A stretch of DNA of 64,000 nucleotides from Vineibacter terrae (GTDB lineage Bacteria; Pseudomonadota; Alphaproteobacteria; Reyranellales; Reyranellaceae): assembly GCF_008039615.1 (NCBI RefSeq), contig NZ_VDUZ01000004.1, positions 186,001 through 250,000 on the forward strand, written 5' to 3'. The stretch's first letter is position 1. Every line of letters starts with the position of its first letter. Shown here piece by piece: positions 52,543 through 61,098 of the stretch. The position numbers were made by a program, and so were the translations under genes. Below the pieces are notes generated by a model, which saw nothing but the letters and a program-made list of their open reading frames with translations, was not told where the DNA came from and searched no databases.

Positions 52543-52808
52543 ACGGCCATTCTCACAAACTCGATCAGCTCGCTCAGTCTGCTCTACTGGCTGTCACTGC
52601 GCGGGCGGTCAACGTCGTCGGCGTGCCGCTGATGCTGGCAACGATCCTGTGGCTGTTCACCACAGTGAACGCCCTCGAGCGTGAGGTTGCAAAGCTGCCG
52701 GTAATGTTCAGCGCGATGCAACAGCAGATCGACGCGGCTAGCCGTCGCATCGATGGTCATGACCAGCGCCTGCAACGGCTCGAGGAGCCGTACTTTCGTA
52801 ACAAGTAG
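52539..52808 (+). CDS. holin-like membrane protein
   Basis: 89 residues. One strong membrane helix (VVGVPLMLATILWLFTTV, ~31-48) follows a short amphipathic N-terminus, and the C-terminal 40 residues are a coiled coil (MFSAMQQQIDAASRRIDGHDQRLQRLEEPYF). The position directly before the endolysin and spanin genes supports a holin or pinholin role. Only one certain helix is visible, so class cannot be set. Confidence 0.6.
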   Translation: MNGHSHKLDQLAQSALLAVTARAVNVVGVPLMLATILWLFTTVNALEREVAKLPVMFSAMQQQIDAASRRIDGHDQRLQRLEEPYFRNK

Positions 52809-52815
52809 GTGACGT

Positions 52816-53754
52816 ATGCCTACCAAGGACCAGCTCGCCGTGATCATGCCTGAGGCGGCCAAGTCGGGCCGGCTCGATGTTTGGTACAAGCCGCTGACCA
52901 AGGAGATGGCCGACCACGCCATCACCACGCCGGCGCGGGAGGCCATGTTCCTGGCCAATGTCGCGGAGGAGACCGGTGAGCTGGCGGCGCGCGAGGAGAA
53001 CCTGAGCTACAGCGGCGCGCGGCTGCGGCAGGTGTTCCCGTCAATGTTCGAGGGCCGGGGCAGCCTGGCCGAGGATCTGGCCGCCCAGGGGCCGCAGGCG
53101 ATCGCGAACTACATCTACGCCGATCGCAACAGGCCATCGGGCTACAAGCTCGGCAACATCAACCCCGATGATGGCTGGCGCTACCGCGGCCGCGGGCCCA
53201 TGCAGCTCACCGGCCGGGCCAACTATGAGCGCTTCTTCCGGGAGATCGGCATGCCGGCCGACAGCGATCCTGACCTGGTGCTCGGTCCCGATGTCGGCGC
53301 CCGCAGCGCCTGCCACTTCTGGCAGACCGCCGGCTGCAACGAGATCGCCGACAGCGGCGACTTCGCGGCCGTCGTGAAACGGGTGAACGGTGGCCACATC
53401 AACATGGCGCTGCGCCTGAAGTACCTGGAGCACGCCAAGGCGGCCCTGGCGGCGCCGGTGCCTGATGTCACCGAGCCGCCGCCGGGCACCGAGCGCAAAC
53501 CCGACGGCAACGTGATGATCCGTGACATCAAGGAGTCGACGATCATCCAGGACAGCAACAAAGGCCTATCGGTCACGACGGTGACGGCCGTCATGGGCGC
53601 CTCGGCGCCGGTGATCACCGCCACCGCCGGCATGGATTGGCGGCTGGCGGCGGTGCTGGGTGCCGTGGTGCTGATCGCCGGCGGCGCGATTGGCTTCTAC
53701 CAGCTGCGCATCAAGCGGGCGCGGCTGGCGATGTTCCGGGACGGGGTGGCGTGA
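52816..53754 (+). CDS. GH19 chitinase-like endolysin with C-terminal membrane segment
   Basis: 312 residues. Residues 1-215 match the GH19 endolysin family: AMFLANVAEETGELAAREENLSYSGARLRQVFPSMF carries the catalytic Glu region (51-52), and YRGRGPMQLTGRANYERF is the conserved substrate groove. After a linker, residues ~275-300 are a membrane helix (LAAVLGAVVLIAGGAIGFYQ) with a basic tail. It cuts peptidoglycan at lysis; the tail may tether it. There is no signal peptide, so the holin is needed. The ATG follows GTAGGTGACGT; the stop overlaps the next gene. Confidence 0.82.
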   Translation: MPTKDQLAVIMPEAAKSGRLDVWYKPLTKEMADHAITTPAREAMFLANVAEETGELAAREENLSYSGARLRQVFPSMFEGRGSLAEDLAAQGPQAIANYIYADRNRPSGYKLGNINPDDGWRYRGRGPMQLTGRANYERFFREIGMPADSDPDLVLGPDVGARSACHFWQTAGCNEIADSGDFAAVVKRVNGGHINMALRLKYLEHAKAALAAPVPDVTEPPPGTERKPDGNVMIRDIKESTIIQDSNKGLSVTTVTAVMGASAPVITATAGMDWRLAAVLGAVVLIAGGAIGFYQLRIKRARLAMFRDGVA

Positions 53755-53999
53755 TGCTGGCCTGGCTCCTCGGCACCGGCACCGGCCGCCTGGTGCTGAG
53801 CGGTGTCGCCGTCGCGATCGTGGTCGCCGGCGCCATCGCCTGGATCTACGGGCAGGGCGAGGCCGCCGGCGCCGCCGGCGTCACCGCCGCCGCCCTGGCC
53901 GAGGCGGCGCGGCGCGCCCAGGCCGCAGCCCGCGCCCGCGCCAACCTCGACCAGCGGCCGGAGGTCACCCAGCATGACCCGTATAATCGCGATCGGTAG
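53754..53999 (+). CDS. i-spanin (Rz-like)
   Basis: 81 residues. An N-terminal membrane helix (LVLSGVAVAIVVAGAIAWIYG) is followed by an Ala/Glu/Arg coiled coil (AALAEAARRAQAAARARANL) and a short polar end. The start overlaps the endolysin stop, and its last 26 bp overlap the o-spanin gene in another frame. It would join the lipoprotein partner to link inner and outer membranes during lysis. Confidence 0.75.
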   Translation: MLAWLLGTGTGRLVLSGVAVAIVVAGAIAWIYGQGEAAGAAGVTAAALAEAARRAQAAARARANLDQRPEVTQHDPYNRDR

Positions 54000-54162
54000 C
54001 CTGCCGGCTGTTATCTGGCTGGCGACCGGTTGCACGCCGACCGTGATCGACACCGCCTGCCAGTCCTTCACGCCGATCACCTACAGCGCCAGCCGCGACA
54101 CGCCGGACACGGTGCTGCAGGTGCGCCGGCACAACGCGGCGTGGGATGCGATCTGCAAATGA
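53974..54162 (+). CDS. o-spanin lipoprotein (Rz1-like)
   Basis: 62 residues. Lipobox LATGC with Cys20, then CTPTVIDTACQSFTPITYSASRDTPDTVLQVRRHNAAWDAICK, the usual C-terminal pattern of alphaproteobacterial phage Rz1 proteins. The gene starts inside the Rz gene in a different frame, the classic overlapping spanin layout. This completes the lysis set and marks the end of standard late genes. Confidence 0.78.
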   Translation: MTRIIAIGSLPAVIWLATGCTPTVIDTACQSFTPITYSASRDTPDTVLQVRRHNAAWDAICK

Positions 54163-54171
54163 GGAACGACA

Positions 54172-55235
54172 ATGGCTGATCCGTTCGGCATCCTGGTGGG
54201 CCGCAACATCGGCGGCTTCGGTCCCGGCCCATCGCTGGCGGACATCCTCACGCGCGAGACGCAGAGCCAGGGGGCGGCCGGCGCCGGCGTTCCCGACGCC
54301 GCCGCCCGAGCCGCAGAGCGCGCTCGCTCGCGCCATGAAAGACCATGCCGGCTACATGGAGCGGGGCGGCGTGTTCGGCACGCTGTCCGGCATGGCGCCA
54401 CCCGGGCTGCGGCGGGCGCTGGAGCCATGGGGCGGCATGCTCAACCCCCTGGTGTGGACACCAGGTCCAAGCATTCAGCAAATGCTCCAGTCGTCTGGCG
54501 ACCTGACCCGCGCTACGCTGGCCGGGCAGCCGATAGGTATGCTGAATGCTCTGGCCGGGGTCACGATGGGGGCGATTGGCGCGGTGCCTGGAGGTCGGGC
54601 TGTCACAAGATCAGCTAAAGCCACGGCTGATCTCGCGATGGATTTGGCATCGCGGCAATCTCGCGCTGAGAAGATGTTCCCCGTCGAGGTTTATCACGGC
54701 ACAGCCTACGATTTCGACGCCTTCGACCCGAGAAAATATGGCCAGACAATGCCGGGGCCGGTATCCGGTCTGGGGGGTCTCGGTATCGACAGATCCGAGG
54801 GTTGCCAGCCACTTCGCGGAGATGGCGGCAAAACGACAAGAGGAGTTGCGCGAGCAGGCCATTGCGTTGGGCGAGAAGCCGCCACCGGCTGGCGTCGGCC
54901 CTTCCGTCATGCCCCTGCGCCTCGATCCCAGAAAGCAGGGCAACTTTCGATTGCCTGATCAGCACTCGCTTGGGCAGGTGGCGGCAGCAATTATGGATGC
55001 ATGGGATGCAGGATTTGACTCGGTTCGGCTGACGAATTACCGAGAGGTCCCAGGCATCGGGCCCACCGAGATGATCATCGTGCGGCGGCCGGAAGCCCAA
55101 CTGCGCTCCCGTAATGCTAGATTCGATCCGACCAAGAAGGAACGTGGAACTCTGATGGACAGCCTAGTGCCGCTCGGTACTGTCGGGGGCGTCACATACA
55201 TGATATGGCCAGACGAAGCTAACGCCGAGCGTTGA
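54172..55235 (+). pseudogene. disrupted phage effector-like gene: shared N-terminal domain plus ADP-ribosyltransferase-like domain
   Basis: From ATG 54172 (MADPFGILVG) the frame shifts near 54300 to read SALARAMKDHAGYMERGGVFGTLSGM .. LEPWGGMLNPLVWTPGPSI, closely matching residues 14-60 of the gene at 38502. Then MDLASRQSRAEKMFPVEVYHGTAYDFDAFDP begins an ART-like domain. A second shift falls at a run of six G (54772-54777), after which VSVSTDPRVASHFAEMAAKRQEE and a ~150-residue C-terminal part continue to 55235. With both shifts corrected, a ~350-residue protein results. Decay, phase-variable slippage at G6, or base errors could explain it. It is the last gene of the cassette. Confidence 0.65.
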
Positions 55236-55389
55236 AGTGCTCCATTGAGTCAAGCCGGCAGTGTTCGTAGCGGCGCAGCTCCCGCGCGAACCGCAGGGTG
55301 GCGCGGATGCGAGCGATCAAGTCGCCGCGCTGCGGGGCGCAGTGTTTCCAGAAGAGCCAGATGGTGCGAGTATCTGCGAGTCTCATCAT
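55219..55389 (-). CDS. doubtful small minus-strand ORF
   Basis: 56 residues (MMRLADTRTIWLFWKHCAPQ...RDLIARIRATLRFARELRRYEHCR-like basic helix). The composition, with Trp, His and Cys, is more protein-like than most shadow frames, but no Shine-Dalgarno or homologue is recognised. It converges on the disrupted effector gene. It may be a remnant at the right edge of the phage cassette. Confidence 0.25.
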   Translation of the reverse strand: MMRLADTRTIWLFWKHCAPQRGDLIARIRATLRFARELRRYEHCRLDSMEHFNARR

Positions 55390-55404
55390 CGCCTCCGATG
55401 TCAT

Positions 55405-55853
55405 GCCCGCAGCCTCAGAAGTATCCCGGCCGGCACATCAGGCGCCCCTCCGCACCGCGCCGGTCGATGAGATTGGCGTCGTGCTGCTCGAGATATCGGA
55501 GCGCGGCCCAGCGCTCATTATGTCTGCGGGCTGCATGCCGCGGATTACCTGTGGGCAGAAGCATCGGAAACCCTCTAAGCAATTAAGCCTATTGTAGCTC
55601 CGATTTTAGAGCATCATGAGAAGAAATTTAAAAAAGTTGTACTACTTATGAATGCATCAGGTGCATCGGATCGCCACCAGAACGCGATGCCGCAAGCGCC
55701 TCGCAGAAGGAGCATGGATTGCGACATCGGCGATGACCTCTGTCCGATCCGGACCAATGATCGCACGACAGGGAGCGGGCAAAACATTATCTACGGCGTG
55801 CGTCCGGGGTGAACGGTCTGCGTTGCGGAGCGGACGACGAGGATCACGCGGCT
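55405..55853. other. gene-free stretch at the right cassette edge
   Basis: No supported gene. The part 55560-55660 is clearly AT-rich compared with both sides (TTTAAAAAAGTTG and similar) and is the only such island near the right edge, as 21662-21722 is near the left. I compared the two islands by eye and found no shared direct repeat that could serve as an attachment site. The remainder has host-like GC. Confidence 0.5.
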
Positions 55854-56117
55854 ATGTCCAAGCGGTTCTATCCCGAAACGGGCTACATGGCCCGCAACGG
55901 GTCCTTCTGGTACGACCATCGCGTCATGCTGACCGTGGAAGAAACCGACCGGATCGAAATCTTCCGCCGGCCTTATGTCGGCAAGCCCAGCCTGCGGCTG
56001 GGCTCCTATGGCTATGCCCAGCTCGACGCCGGCAATCCGCCGATCGGGCTGCGCCAGGTCGATGCGATCGACGGCAGGCCGTCGCCCTTCACCGTGCTCG
56101 TCGGCAGGTCAGGCTGA
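55854..56117 (+). CDS. small conserved-looking protein, unknown
   Basis: 87 residues from ATG 55854 (GAGGAT upstream). It is a soluble alpha/beta protein: RFYPETGYMARNGSFWYDHRVMLTVEETDRIEIFRRPYVGKPSLRLGSYGYAQLDAG. There are no Cys and no recognised motif. It converges with the SGNH hydrolase gene. It could be the first host gene after the phage cassette. Composition and codon use look genuine. Confidence 0.5.
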   Translation: MSKRFYPETGYMARNGSFWYDHRVMLTVEETDRIEIFRRPYVGKPSLRLGSYGYAQLDAGNPPIGLRQVDAIDGRPSPFTVLVGRSG

Positions 56118-56144
56118 GAGGCGGCAGCCGCGGGGCGCCGCGCG

Positions 56145-57383
56145 CTACGGCCTGGCCGCCGCCGACAGCAGGCTCAGGGACGTGAGCTGGGCCGCGATCG
56201 CCTCGGCCATGGCGCGATGGCCTGACGCGGTCATGTGCTCGTCGCCGAGGCTGTAGTAGAGCGGGGGGCCGCCCTTGCGCTGGGCCGCCTGCATGGCCGG
56301 CAGCAGCTCGATCACCGGAATGCCAAGCTGCTGGCCCAGCGTCTTGAGCTCGCGCTCCGGCTTGGCCATGTCGAGCTTCGCCTTGGGCAGGGACTGCTGC
56401 AGATGCTCAAGCGTCTCGGGCTCGACCTGGACCTTGGCGGGATAGCTCCACATCGCAAAGCGTGCGCCGGCCGCCTGCGAACGATCCCGCATCGCCTTGA
56501 TCAGGGCGCCGGTCACCGCCCAGCCCTCGCGCCAGAGCTGCTCGTACTGCTCGCGCGTGCGCCCCTTGCGGGCATAGTCCATCGCGACATCGTCCATCAT
56601 CAGCCAGCCGATCCAGACGTTGGGATCGGTCTTGCGGCCGCCGGTCACGGCCTGGCTGGCCTCCCGGATCACCTTCTGGACCATGTCGCCCACCAGCAGG
56701 TCATATAGCCGGGTCTTGAGGCTTGGACCCTTGCGCTTGCGCTCCAGCGCCTCCTTGAGCTGGTCGTTGTCGATCACCAGCTGGCCGTTGGCGTCAAGCC
56801 GCGCATAAGGTCGCTTGGCGTCGCGCTGAAACCATTTCTGCAGCGGCAGATAGTTCGTCTGCACGTCGTTGTTGGGAGCGAAGCCCAGCAGCACCAGGTC
56901 GGGCTTGTAGGACAAGCCGTCCTCGATCAGCCACAGATACTCCTGGACCGTGCTGTAGGCGGCGACGGCAAGATTGATGACCTCGAACTTGTCATTGCCG
57001 AGCAGGCGCTGAAGCTGCACGGCGACGGTCTGGTCGTCGGCGACGCCGCTGCCGAAGGTGCCGGAATCCGACACGATGAGGATGCGCGTGACGCCGGGCC
57101 TGGGCGTCTGGTCGAACTCCGGCCCGCGGATGCCGCGCGAGTTGATGTGCGCCACCTCGGAGTAGGCGAGCTTCTCCATACGGAACTCGGTGCTGGGCCG
57201 GTGTGCCCAGCCGCGCGTCGGGTGGGGCACATGCCACTCGCTCTCGTTTCCCGTAACGGTGCCGAGATGACCGTGCAGCACCAGCCGCAACCCGAATTCG
57301 GCGACCCAAAGCGCCACGAGCACGGCCACCAGCACCATGGCAGCCGATCCGGCCCAGCGTCCGACGCGTGAGAGGATGCTCAT
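56145..57383 (-). CDS. SGNH/GDSL-fold hydrolase, membrane-anchored
   Basis: 412 residues. An N-terminal membrane anchor (SAAMVLVAVLVALWVAEFGLRLVLHG) places the body in the periplasm. Block I is ILIVSDSGTFGSG (catalytic Ser), block III GFAPNNDV (Asn), and block V DEHMTASGH (Asp and His), so the triad is present. The N-terminal HPTRGWAHRPSTEFRM segment is common in AlgX/AlgJ-like and other envelope-polysaccharide esterases. It may add or remove acyl groups on a surface polymer; no polymer genes are adjacent. The ATG follows a T/A-rich start region. Confidence 0.75.
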   Translation of the reverse strand: MSILSRVGRWAGSAAMVLVAVLVALWVAEFGLRLVLHGHLGTVTGNESEWHVPHPTRGWAHRPSTEFRMEKLAYSEVAHINSRGIRGPEFDQTPRPGVTRILIVSDSGTFGSGVADDQTVAVQLQRLLGNDKFEVINLAVAAYSTVQEYLWLIEDGLSYKPDLVLLGFAPNNDVQTNYLPLQKWFQRDAKRPYARLDANGQLVIDNDQLKEALERKRKGPSLKTRLYDLLVGDMVQKVIREASQAVTGGRKTDPNVWIGWLMMDDVAMDYARKGRTREQYEQLWREGWAVTGALIKAMRDRSQAAGARFAMWSYPAKVQVEPETLEHLQQSLPKAKLDMAKPERELKTLGQQLGIPVIELLPAMQAAQRKGGPPLYYSLGDEHMTASGHRAMAEAIAAQLTSLSLLSAAARP

Positions 57384-57465
57384 GGGGATGGTCTTTCAAT
57401 TTGCTCGTTCATTTTAAATTCTCCGAGCAGGGGGCATGAGCATTAAGAGACAGCACCGCCCGACG

Positions 57466-58368
57466 TCAACCGGCAGGAGATCCCACGCAGGCCTCGCCGC
57501 GCAGGACAGGCACGCAGCTGCCGCCGACCGACGCGCGCAGGCCGTCGTCGCTGCGCCAGGCCGTGGCGTGCAGCAGGCTGGGGCGGCCCATCTCCACGCC
57601 CTGGATGATGTCGCACGCCACATCGGCCTTGGAGGTGAGCGACAGCAGCAGCGCCGCGAGCGGCGTGGCGGCGCTGCCGGTCGCGGGGTCTTCGTGGGTG
57701 CCGGCCAGGGGCGCGAACATGCGCGCCCGGATCCGTCTGCCGTCATGGGCATAGAGATAGAGCGAGAGCCGGCCGTTGAGCGCCGGCCAGGCCGCGCGCA
57801 CGCGTCGGAACTGGCCGATATCGGGCAGGGCACGCGCGAGCGCCGCCGCGGACACCTCGGCGAGGACGAAGGTGTTGCCGACCGAGGCCTGCACGGGCTG
57901 GTGCGCAGCGACGATCACGTCAGCCATCTCGAGCCCGGCACAGGCCGCGATGGCATCGGCCGGCAGGCAGGGGCCCAGCACCAGCGGCTGCGGCGCCGCG
58001 ATCGTGGCGCCGGTCACGGCGCCGGCGGCATCGCGCGCGACCTTGATCTCGACCAGGCCGGCGATCTCCTCGAACCGCAGCACGCCGCCCCTGTCCTGGT
58101 GCTGCTTGGCCAGCACGAAGGCGGTGCCGACATTGGGATGGCCGGCGAAGGGCATCTCATGCGTGCGGTTGAAGATGCGCACCCGCGCCGTGTTGGCGGG
58201 ATCGTCGGGCGGCAGCACGAAGGTCGTCTCGCTGAGATTGAACTCGTTGGCGAGCGCCTGCATCTGCGCATCGCTCAGCCCGCGGGCATCGGGGAAGACA
58301 GCCAGCGGATTGCCGCCGAAGCGCTGCGTGGTGAAGACATCGACGGTCACGAATGCGTAGATCGCCAT
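57466..58368 (-). CDS. PhzF-family isomerase/epimerase-like protein
   Basis: 300 residues from ATG 58368. The two-lobed PhzF fold is recognised by [28 protein letters not shown] (containing the catalytic Glu of PhzF), [15 protein letters not shown] and, in the second half, [16 protein letters not shown]. It does not need a cofactor. Phenazine synthesis is not implied: most family members act on unknown small molecules, and no phz genes are nearby. It is divergent from the rhodanese gene. Confidence 0.85.
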   Translation of the reverse strand: MAIYAFVTVDVFTTQRFGGNPLAVFPDARGLSDAQMQALANEFNLSETTFVLPPDDPANTARVRIFNRTHEMPFAGHPNVGTAFVLAKQHQDRGGVLRFEEIAGLVEIKVARDAAGAVTGATIAAPQPLVLGPCLPADAIAACAGLEMADVIVAAHQPVQASVGNTFVLAEVSAAALARALPDIGQFRRVRAAWPALNGRLSLYLYAHDGRRIRARMFAPLAGTHEDPATGSAATPLAALLLSLTSKADVACDIIQGVEMGRPSLLHATAWRSDDGLRASVGGSCVPVLRGEACVGSPAG

Positions 58369-58495
58369 GGCGGGTTCCGCTCCTGCAGGTCGGGTCCGCC
58401 AGCCTGGGGCGGCTGCGGCGCGGCAGCCAGCGTTCAATTGTCCCGATACGCCAGCCCCGTGCTAGGGTGGCGCCGGCGATGCTCGTGGAGGCCGC

Positions 58496-59371
58496 ATGCG
58501 TGAGCCCGACGCCCTGATCAGCACCGACGCGCTGGCCCGCATCCTGGGGCGCCCCGAGGTGCGCGTCTTCGACTGCACCACCTACCTCGAGCCGCCGCCG
58601 CCCGGCAGCGACGATCCCTACATCGCGGTGCCGGGCGACAAGAGCTTCGCGGCGGCGCACGTTGCGGGCGCCGGTTTCCTCGACCTGCAAGGTGAGTTCT
58701 CCGACCAGGCCACACGGCTGCGGTTCACGATGCCGCCGGTGGCGCAGCTGGAAGCCGCGTTCGGCCGCCACGGCATCGGCGACGGCACGCGCGTCGTGCT
58801 CTACAGCATCGGCACCATGATGTGGGCGACACGGTTCTGGTGGATGCTCAAGGCGCTGGGCTTCGATGGTGCCGCCGTCCTCGACGGTGGCCTCGACAAA
58901 TGGCAGGCCGAAGGCCGTCCAGTCGAGAGCGGTCCGGCCAAGGGCTATCCGCCGGCGCGCTTCACGGCCCGGCCGCGTCCGGGCCGTTTCGTCGACAAGC
59001 AGGCTGTGCTTGCAGGCATGGAAAATGCCGGCACCGTGATCGTCAACGCGCTGGGGTCGCAGTTCCACAAGGGCCTGGAGCCGAGCCGCTATGGCCGCCC
59101 CGGCCGCGTGCCCGGCAGCGTCAACGTGCCTGCGGCGACGCTTGTCGATCCGCAGACCAAGGCCTTCGCGCCGCTGGCCGCGGCTGCGGCACGCTTCACG
59201 GCCGCCGGTGTCACGCCGGACAAGCACGTGATCGCCTATTGCGGCGGCGGCATCTCGGCCACCATCGATCTGTTCCTGCTGCACCAGCTCGGCTACGACG
59301 ACCTCGCGCTCTACGACGCGTCGATGGGCGAATGGGCGAAGGACACGGCGCTGCCGATCGAGCAGGGGTGA
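58496..59371 (+). CDS. sulfurtransferase with two rhodanese domains
   Basis: 291 residues. Rhodanese domain 1 at about 5-135 (FDCTTYLEPP, FAAAHVAGAGFLDL, VVLYSIGTMMWATRFWWMLKALGF: no catalytic Cys), domain 2 at about 160-285 with the active-site loop AYCGGGISAT and VPGSVNVP. It transfers sulfane sulfur from thiosulfate or mercaptopyruvate to a thiol or cyanide acceptor. The active-site loop CGGGISA is of the thiosulfate type rather than CGSGVTA. It has no linked sulfur genes. The last bases lie 7 bp from the urocanase stop. Confidence 0.87.
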   Translation: MREPDALISTDALARILGRPEVRVFDCTTYLEPPPPGSDDPYIAVPGDKSFAAAHVAGAGFLDLQGEFSDQATRLRFTMPPVAQLEAAFGRHGIGDGTRVVLYSIGTMMWATRFWWMLKALGFDGAAVLDGGLDKWQAEGRPVESGPAKGYPPARFTARPRPGRFVDKQAVLAGMENAGTVIVNALGSQFHKGLEPSRYGRPGRVPGSVNVPAATLVDPQTKAFAPLAAAAARFTAAGVTPDKHVIAYCGGGISATIDLFLLHQLGYDDLALYDASMGEWAKDTALPIEQG

Positions 59372-59378
59372 GACCGTC

Positions 59379-61043
59379 TCAGCCCAGGCCCGGCAGGTCC
59401 AGGCCGTGGCTTCGGGCGCAGTCGATCGCCTCGTCGTAGCCGGCCTCGGCGTGGCGCATCACCCCGGACGCGGGATCGTTCCACAGCACGCGCTCGATGC
59501 GCCGCGCAGCTTCCGGCGTGCCGTCGCACACGATCACCATGCCGGCATGTTGCGAGAAGCCCATGCCGACGCCGCCGCCGTGGTGCAGCGACACCCAGGT
59601 CGCGCCCGAGGCGCAGTTGAGCAAGGCGTTGAGCATCGGCCAGTCCGATACGGCGTCGGAACCGTCGCGCATGCCCTCGGTCTCGCGGTTGGGCGAGGCC
59701 ACCGAGCCTGAATCGAGATGGTCGCGGCCGATCACGATCGGTGCCTTCAGCTCGCCTGACGCCACCATCTGGTTGAAGGCCAGCCCCAGGCGATGGCGAT
59801 CGCCCAGCCCGACCCAGCAGATGCGCGCCGGCAAGCCCTGGAACCTGATGCGGGTGCGCGCCATGTCGAGCCAGCTGTGCAGGTGCCTGTTGTCGGGCAG
59901 CAGCTCCTTCACCTTGGCGTCGGTGCGGAAGATGTCCTCGGGATCGCCCGACAGCGCCGCCCAACGGAACGGGCCGATGCCGCGGCAGAAGAGCGGCCTG
60001 ATGTAGGCCGGCACGAAGCCGGGGAAGGCGAAGGCATCGGCAACGCCTTCCTCCAGCGCCATCTGGCGGATGTTGTTGCCGTAATCGATGGTCGGCACGC
60101 CCATCTTGTGAAATTCGAGCATGGCGCGCACATGCGCGGCCATCGAGCGTTTGGCCGCCCTGGTGACGTCAGCGGGATCGCTGACGCGCCGCGAGTCCCA
60201 CTGATCGAGCGTCCAGCCCAGCGGCAGATAGCCGTTGACGGGGTCGTGCGCCGAGGTCTGGTCGGTGACGCAATCCGGCCGAACGCCGCGTCGGATCAGC
60301 TCGGGCAGGACATCGGCGGCATTGCCCAGCAGGCCCACCGATACCGCCCGTTTCTCGGCGCAGGCCTTGGCGATGATCGCCAGCGCCTCGTCGAGATCCT
60401 TGGCCTGCAGGTCGAGGTAGCCGGTGCGGCGACGGAACTCGATGCGGCTGGGACGGCATTCGATCGCCAGCAGCGCGGCGCCGGCCATGGTCGCGGCCAG
60501 CGGCTGCGCGCCGCCCATGCCGCCCAGGCCGGCGGTCAGGACCCAGCGGCCGGCGAGGTCGCCGCCATAGTGCCTGCGGCCCATCTCGACAAAGGTCTCG
60601 TAGGTGCCCTGCACGATGCCCTGAGAGCCGATATAGATCCACGAGCCGGCCGTCATCTGGCCGAACATCATCAGGCCCTTGCGGTCGAGCTCGTTGAAGT
60701 GCTCCCACGTCGCCCAATGCGGCACGAGGTTCGAATTCGCGATCAGCACGCGCGGCGCGTCGGCATGGGTGCGGAACACACCCACCGGCTTGCCGGACTG
60801 CACCAGCAGCGTCTGGTCGGCCTCCAGCCGGCGCAGCGCGACCGCAATGCGATCGAAGCTTTCCCAATCGCGGGCGGCACGGCCGATGCCGCCATAGACC
60901 ACCAGCTCGCCCGGGTTCTCCGCGACATCGGGGTCGAGGTTGTTCATCAGCATGCGCAGCGGCGCCTCGGTGAGCCAGCTCCTGGCGGAGAGCGCCGCGC
61001 CGTGCGGCGCGCGGACGATACGGGCGTTGTCGACACGGCTCAT
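59379..61043 (-). CDS. hutU: urocanate hydratase
   Basis: 554 residues, the standard length. Urocanase motifs are complete: [34 protein letters not shown], the NAD-binding [10 protein letters not shown], and [12 protein letters not shown] with the catalytic Cys. The C-terminal [24 protein letters not shown] is also typical. It converts urocanate to imidazolonepropionate in histidine use. hutH, hutI and hutG/F are not adjacent, so the pathway must be scattered or incomplete. ATG 61043 replaces a longer open frame with false N-terminus. Symbol given because family identity is clear. Confidence 0.94.
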   Translation of the reverse strand: MSRVDNARIVRAPHGAALSARSWLTEAPLRMLMNNLDPDVAENPGELVVYGGIGRAARDWESFDRIAVALRRLEADQTLLVQSGKPVGVFRTHADAPRVLIANSNLVPHWATWEHFNELDRKGLMMFGQMTAGSWIYIGSQGIVQGTYETFVEMGRRHYGGDLAGRWVLTAGLGGMGGAQPLAATMAGAALLAIECRPSRIEFRRRTGYLDLQAKDLDEALAIIAKACAEKRAVSVGLLGNAADVLPELIRRGVRPDCVTDQTSAHDPVNGYLPLGWTLDQWDSRRVSDPADVTRAAKRSMAAHVRAMLEFHKMGVPTIDYGNNIRQMALEEGVADAFAFPGFVPAYIRPLFCRGIGPFRWAALSGDPEDIFRTDAKVKELLPDNRHLHSWLDMARTRIRFQGLPARICWVGLGDRHRLGLAFNQMVASGELKAPIVIGRDHLDSGSVASPNRETEGMRDGSDAVSDWPMLNALLNCASGATWVSLHHGGGVGMGFSQHAGMVIVCDGTPEAARRIERVLWNDPASGVMRHAEAGYDEAIDCARSHGLDLPGLG

Positions 61044-61098
61044 CGCAGGCTCCATCAGGGTCACGAAACGAGCATCAGAAACACTACCGGGCCGGCTG

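Larger units (their letters stand above)
21662..55235 (+). mobile_element. podovirus-type prophage cassette without integration, control or replication genes
   Basis: All recognisable phage genes lie here on the plus strand, mostly with ATGA-type overlaps: terminase, portal, scaffold, N4-gp56-type capsid, gp4-like adaptor, gp10-like stabiliser, ejection protein, tail proteins, and a complete lysis set at the 3' end. There is no tape measure, tail tube or sheath, which fits a short-tailed particle. No integrase, excisionase, CI/Cro-like repressor, helicase, primase or recombinase gene is seen, and no attachment-site repeat or tRNA was found at either edge. It starts with a LexA-box-like promoter. 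About 6.3 kb of host-type genes interrupts it at 28932-35241. Defective prophage and gene-transfer-agent-like relic are both possible. Confidence 0.8.

Noticed and set aside
21662-55235. RcGTA-type gene transfer agent
   Set aside because: The genes are of short-tailed P22/N4-like type; no RcGTA-like tail tape, HK97-type prohead protease or gp13-15 cell-wall genes are seen. A GTA-like role is kept only as a hypothesis for a different lineage.
21600-55660. Search for att direct repeats at the cassette edges
   Set aside because: The AT-rich islands at 21662-21722 and 55560-55660 were compared by eye; no shared run long enough to claim an attachment site was found.
60725-60740. GGTTCGAATTC, tRNA T-loop-like
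   Set aside because: It lies inside the conserved coding sequence of hutU and no cloverleaf can be drawn around it.
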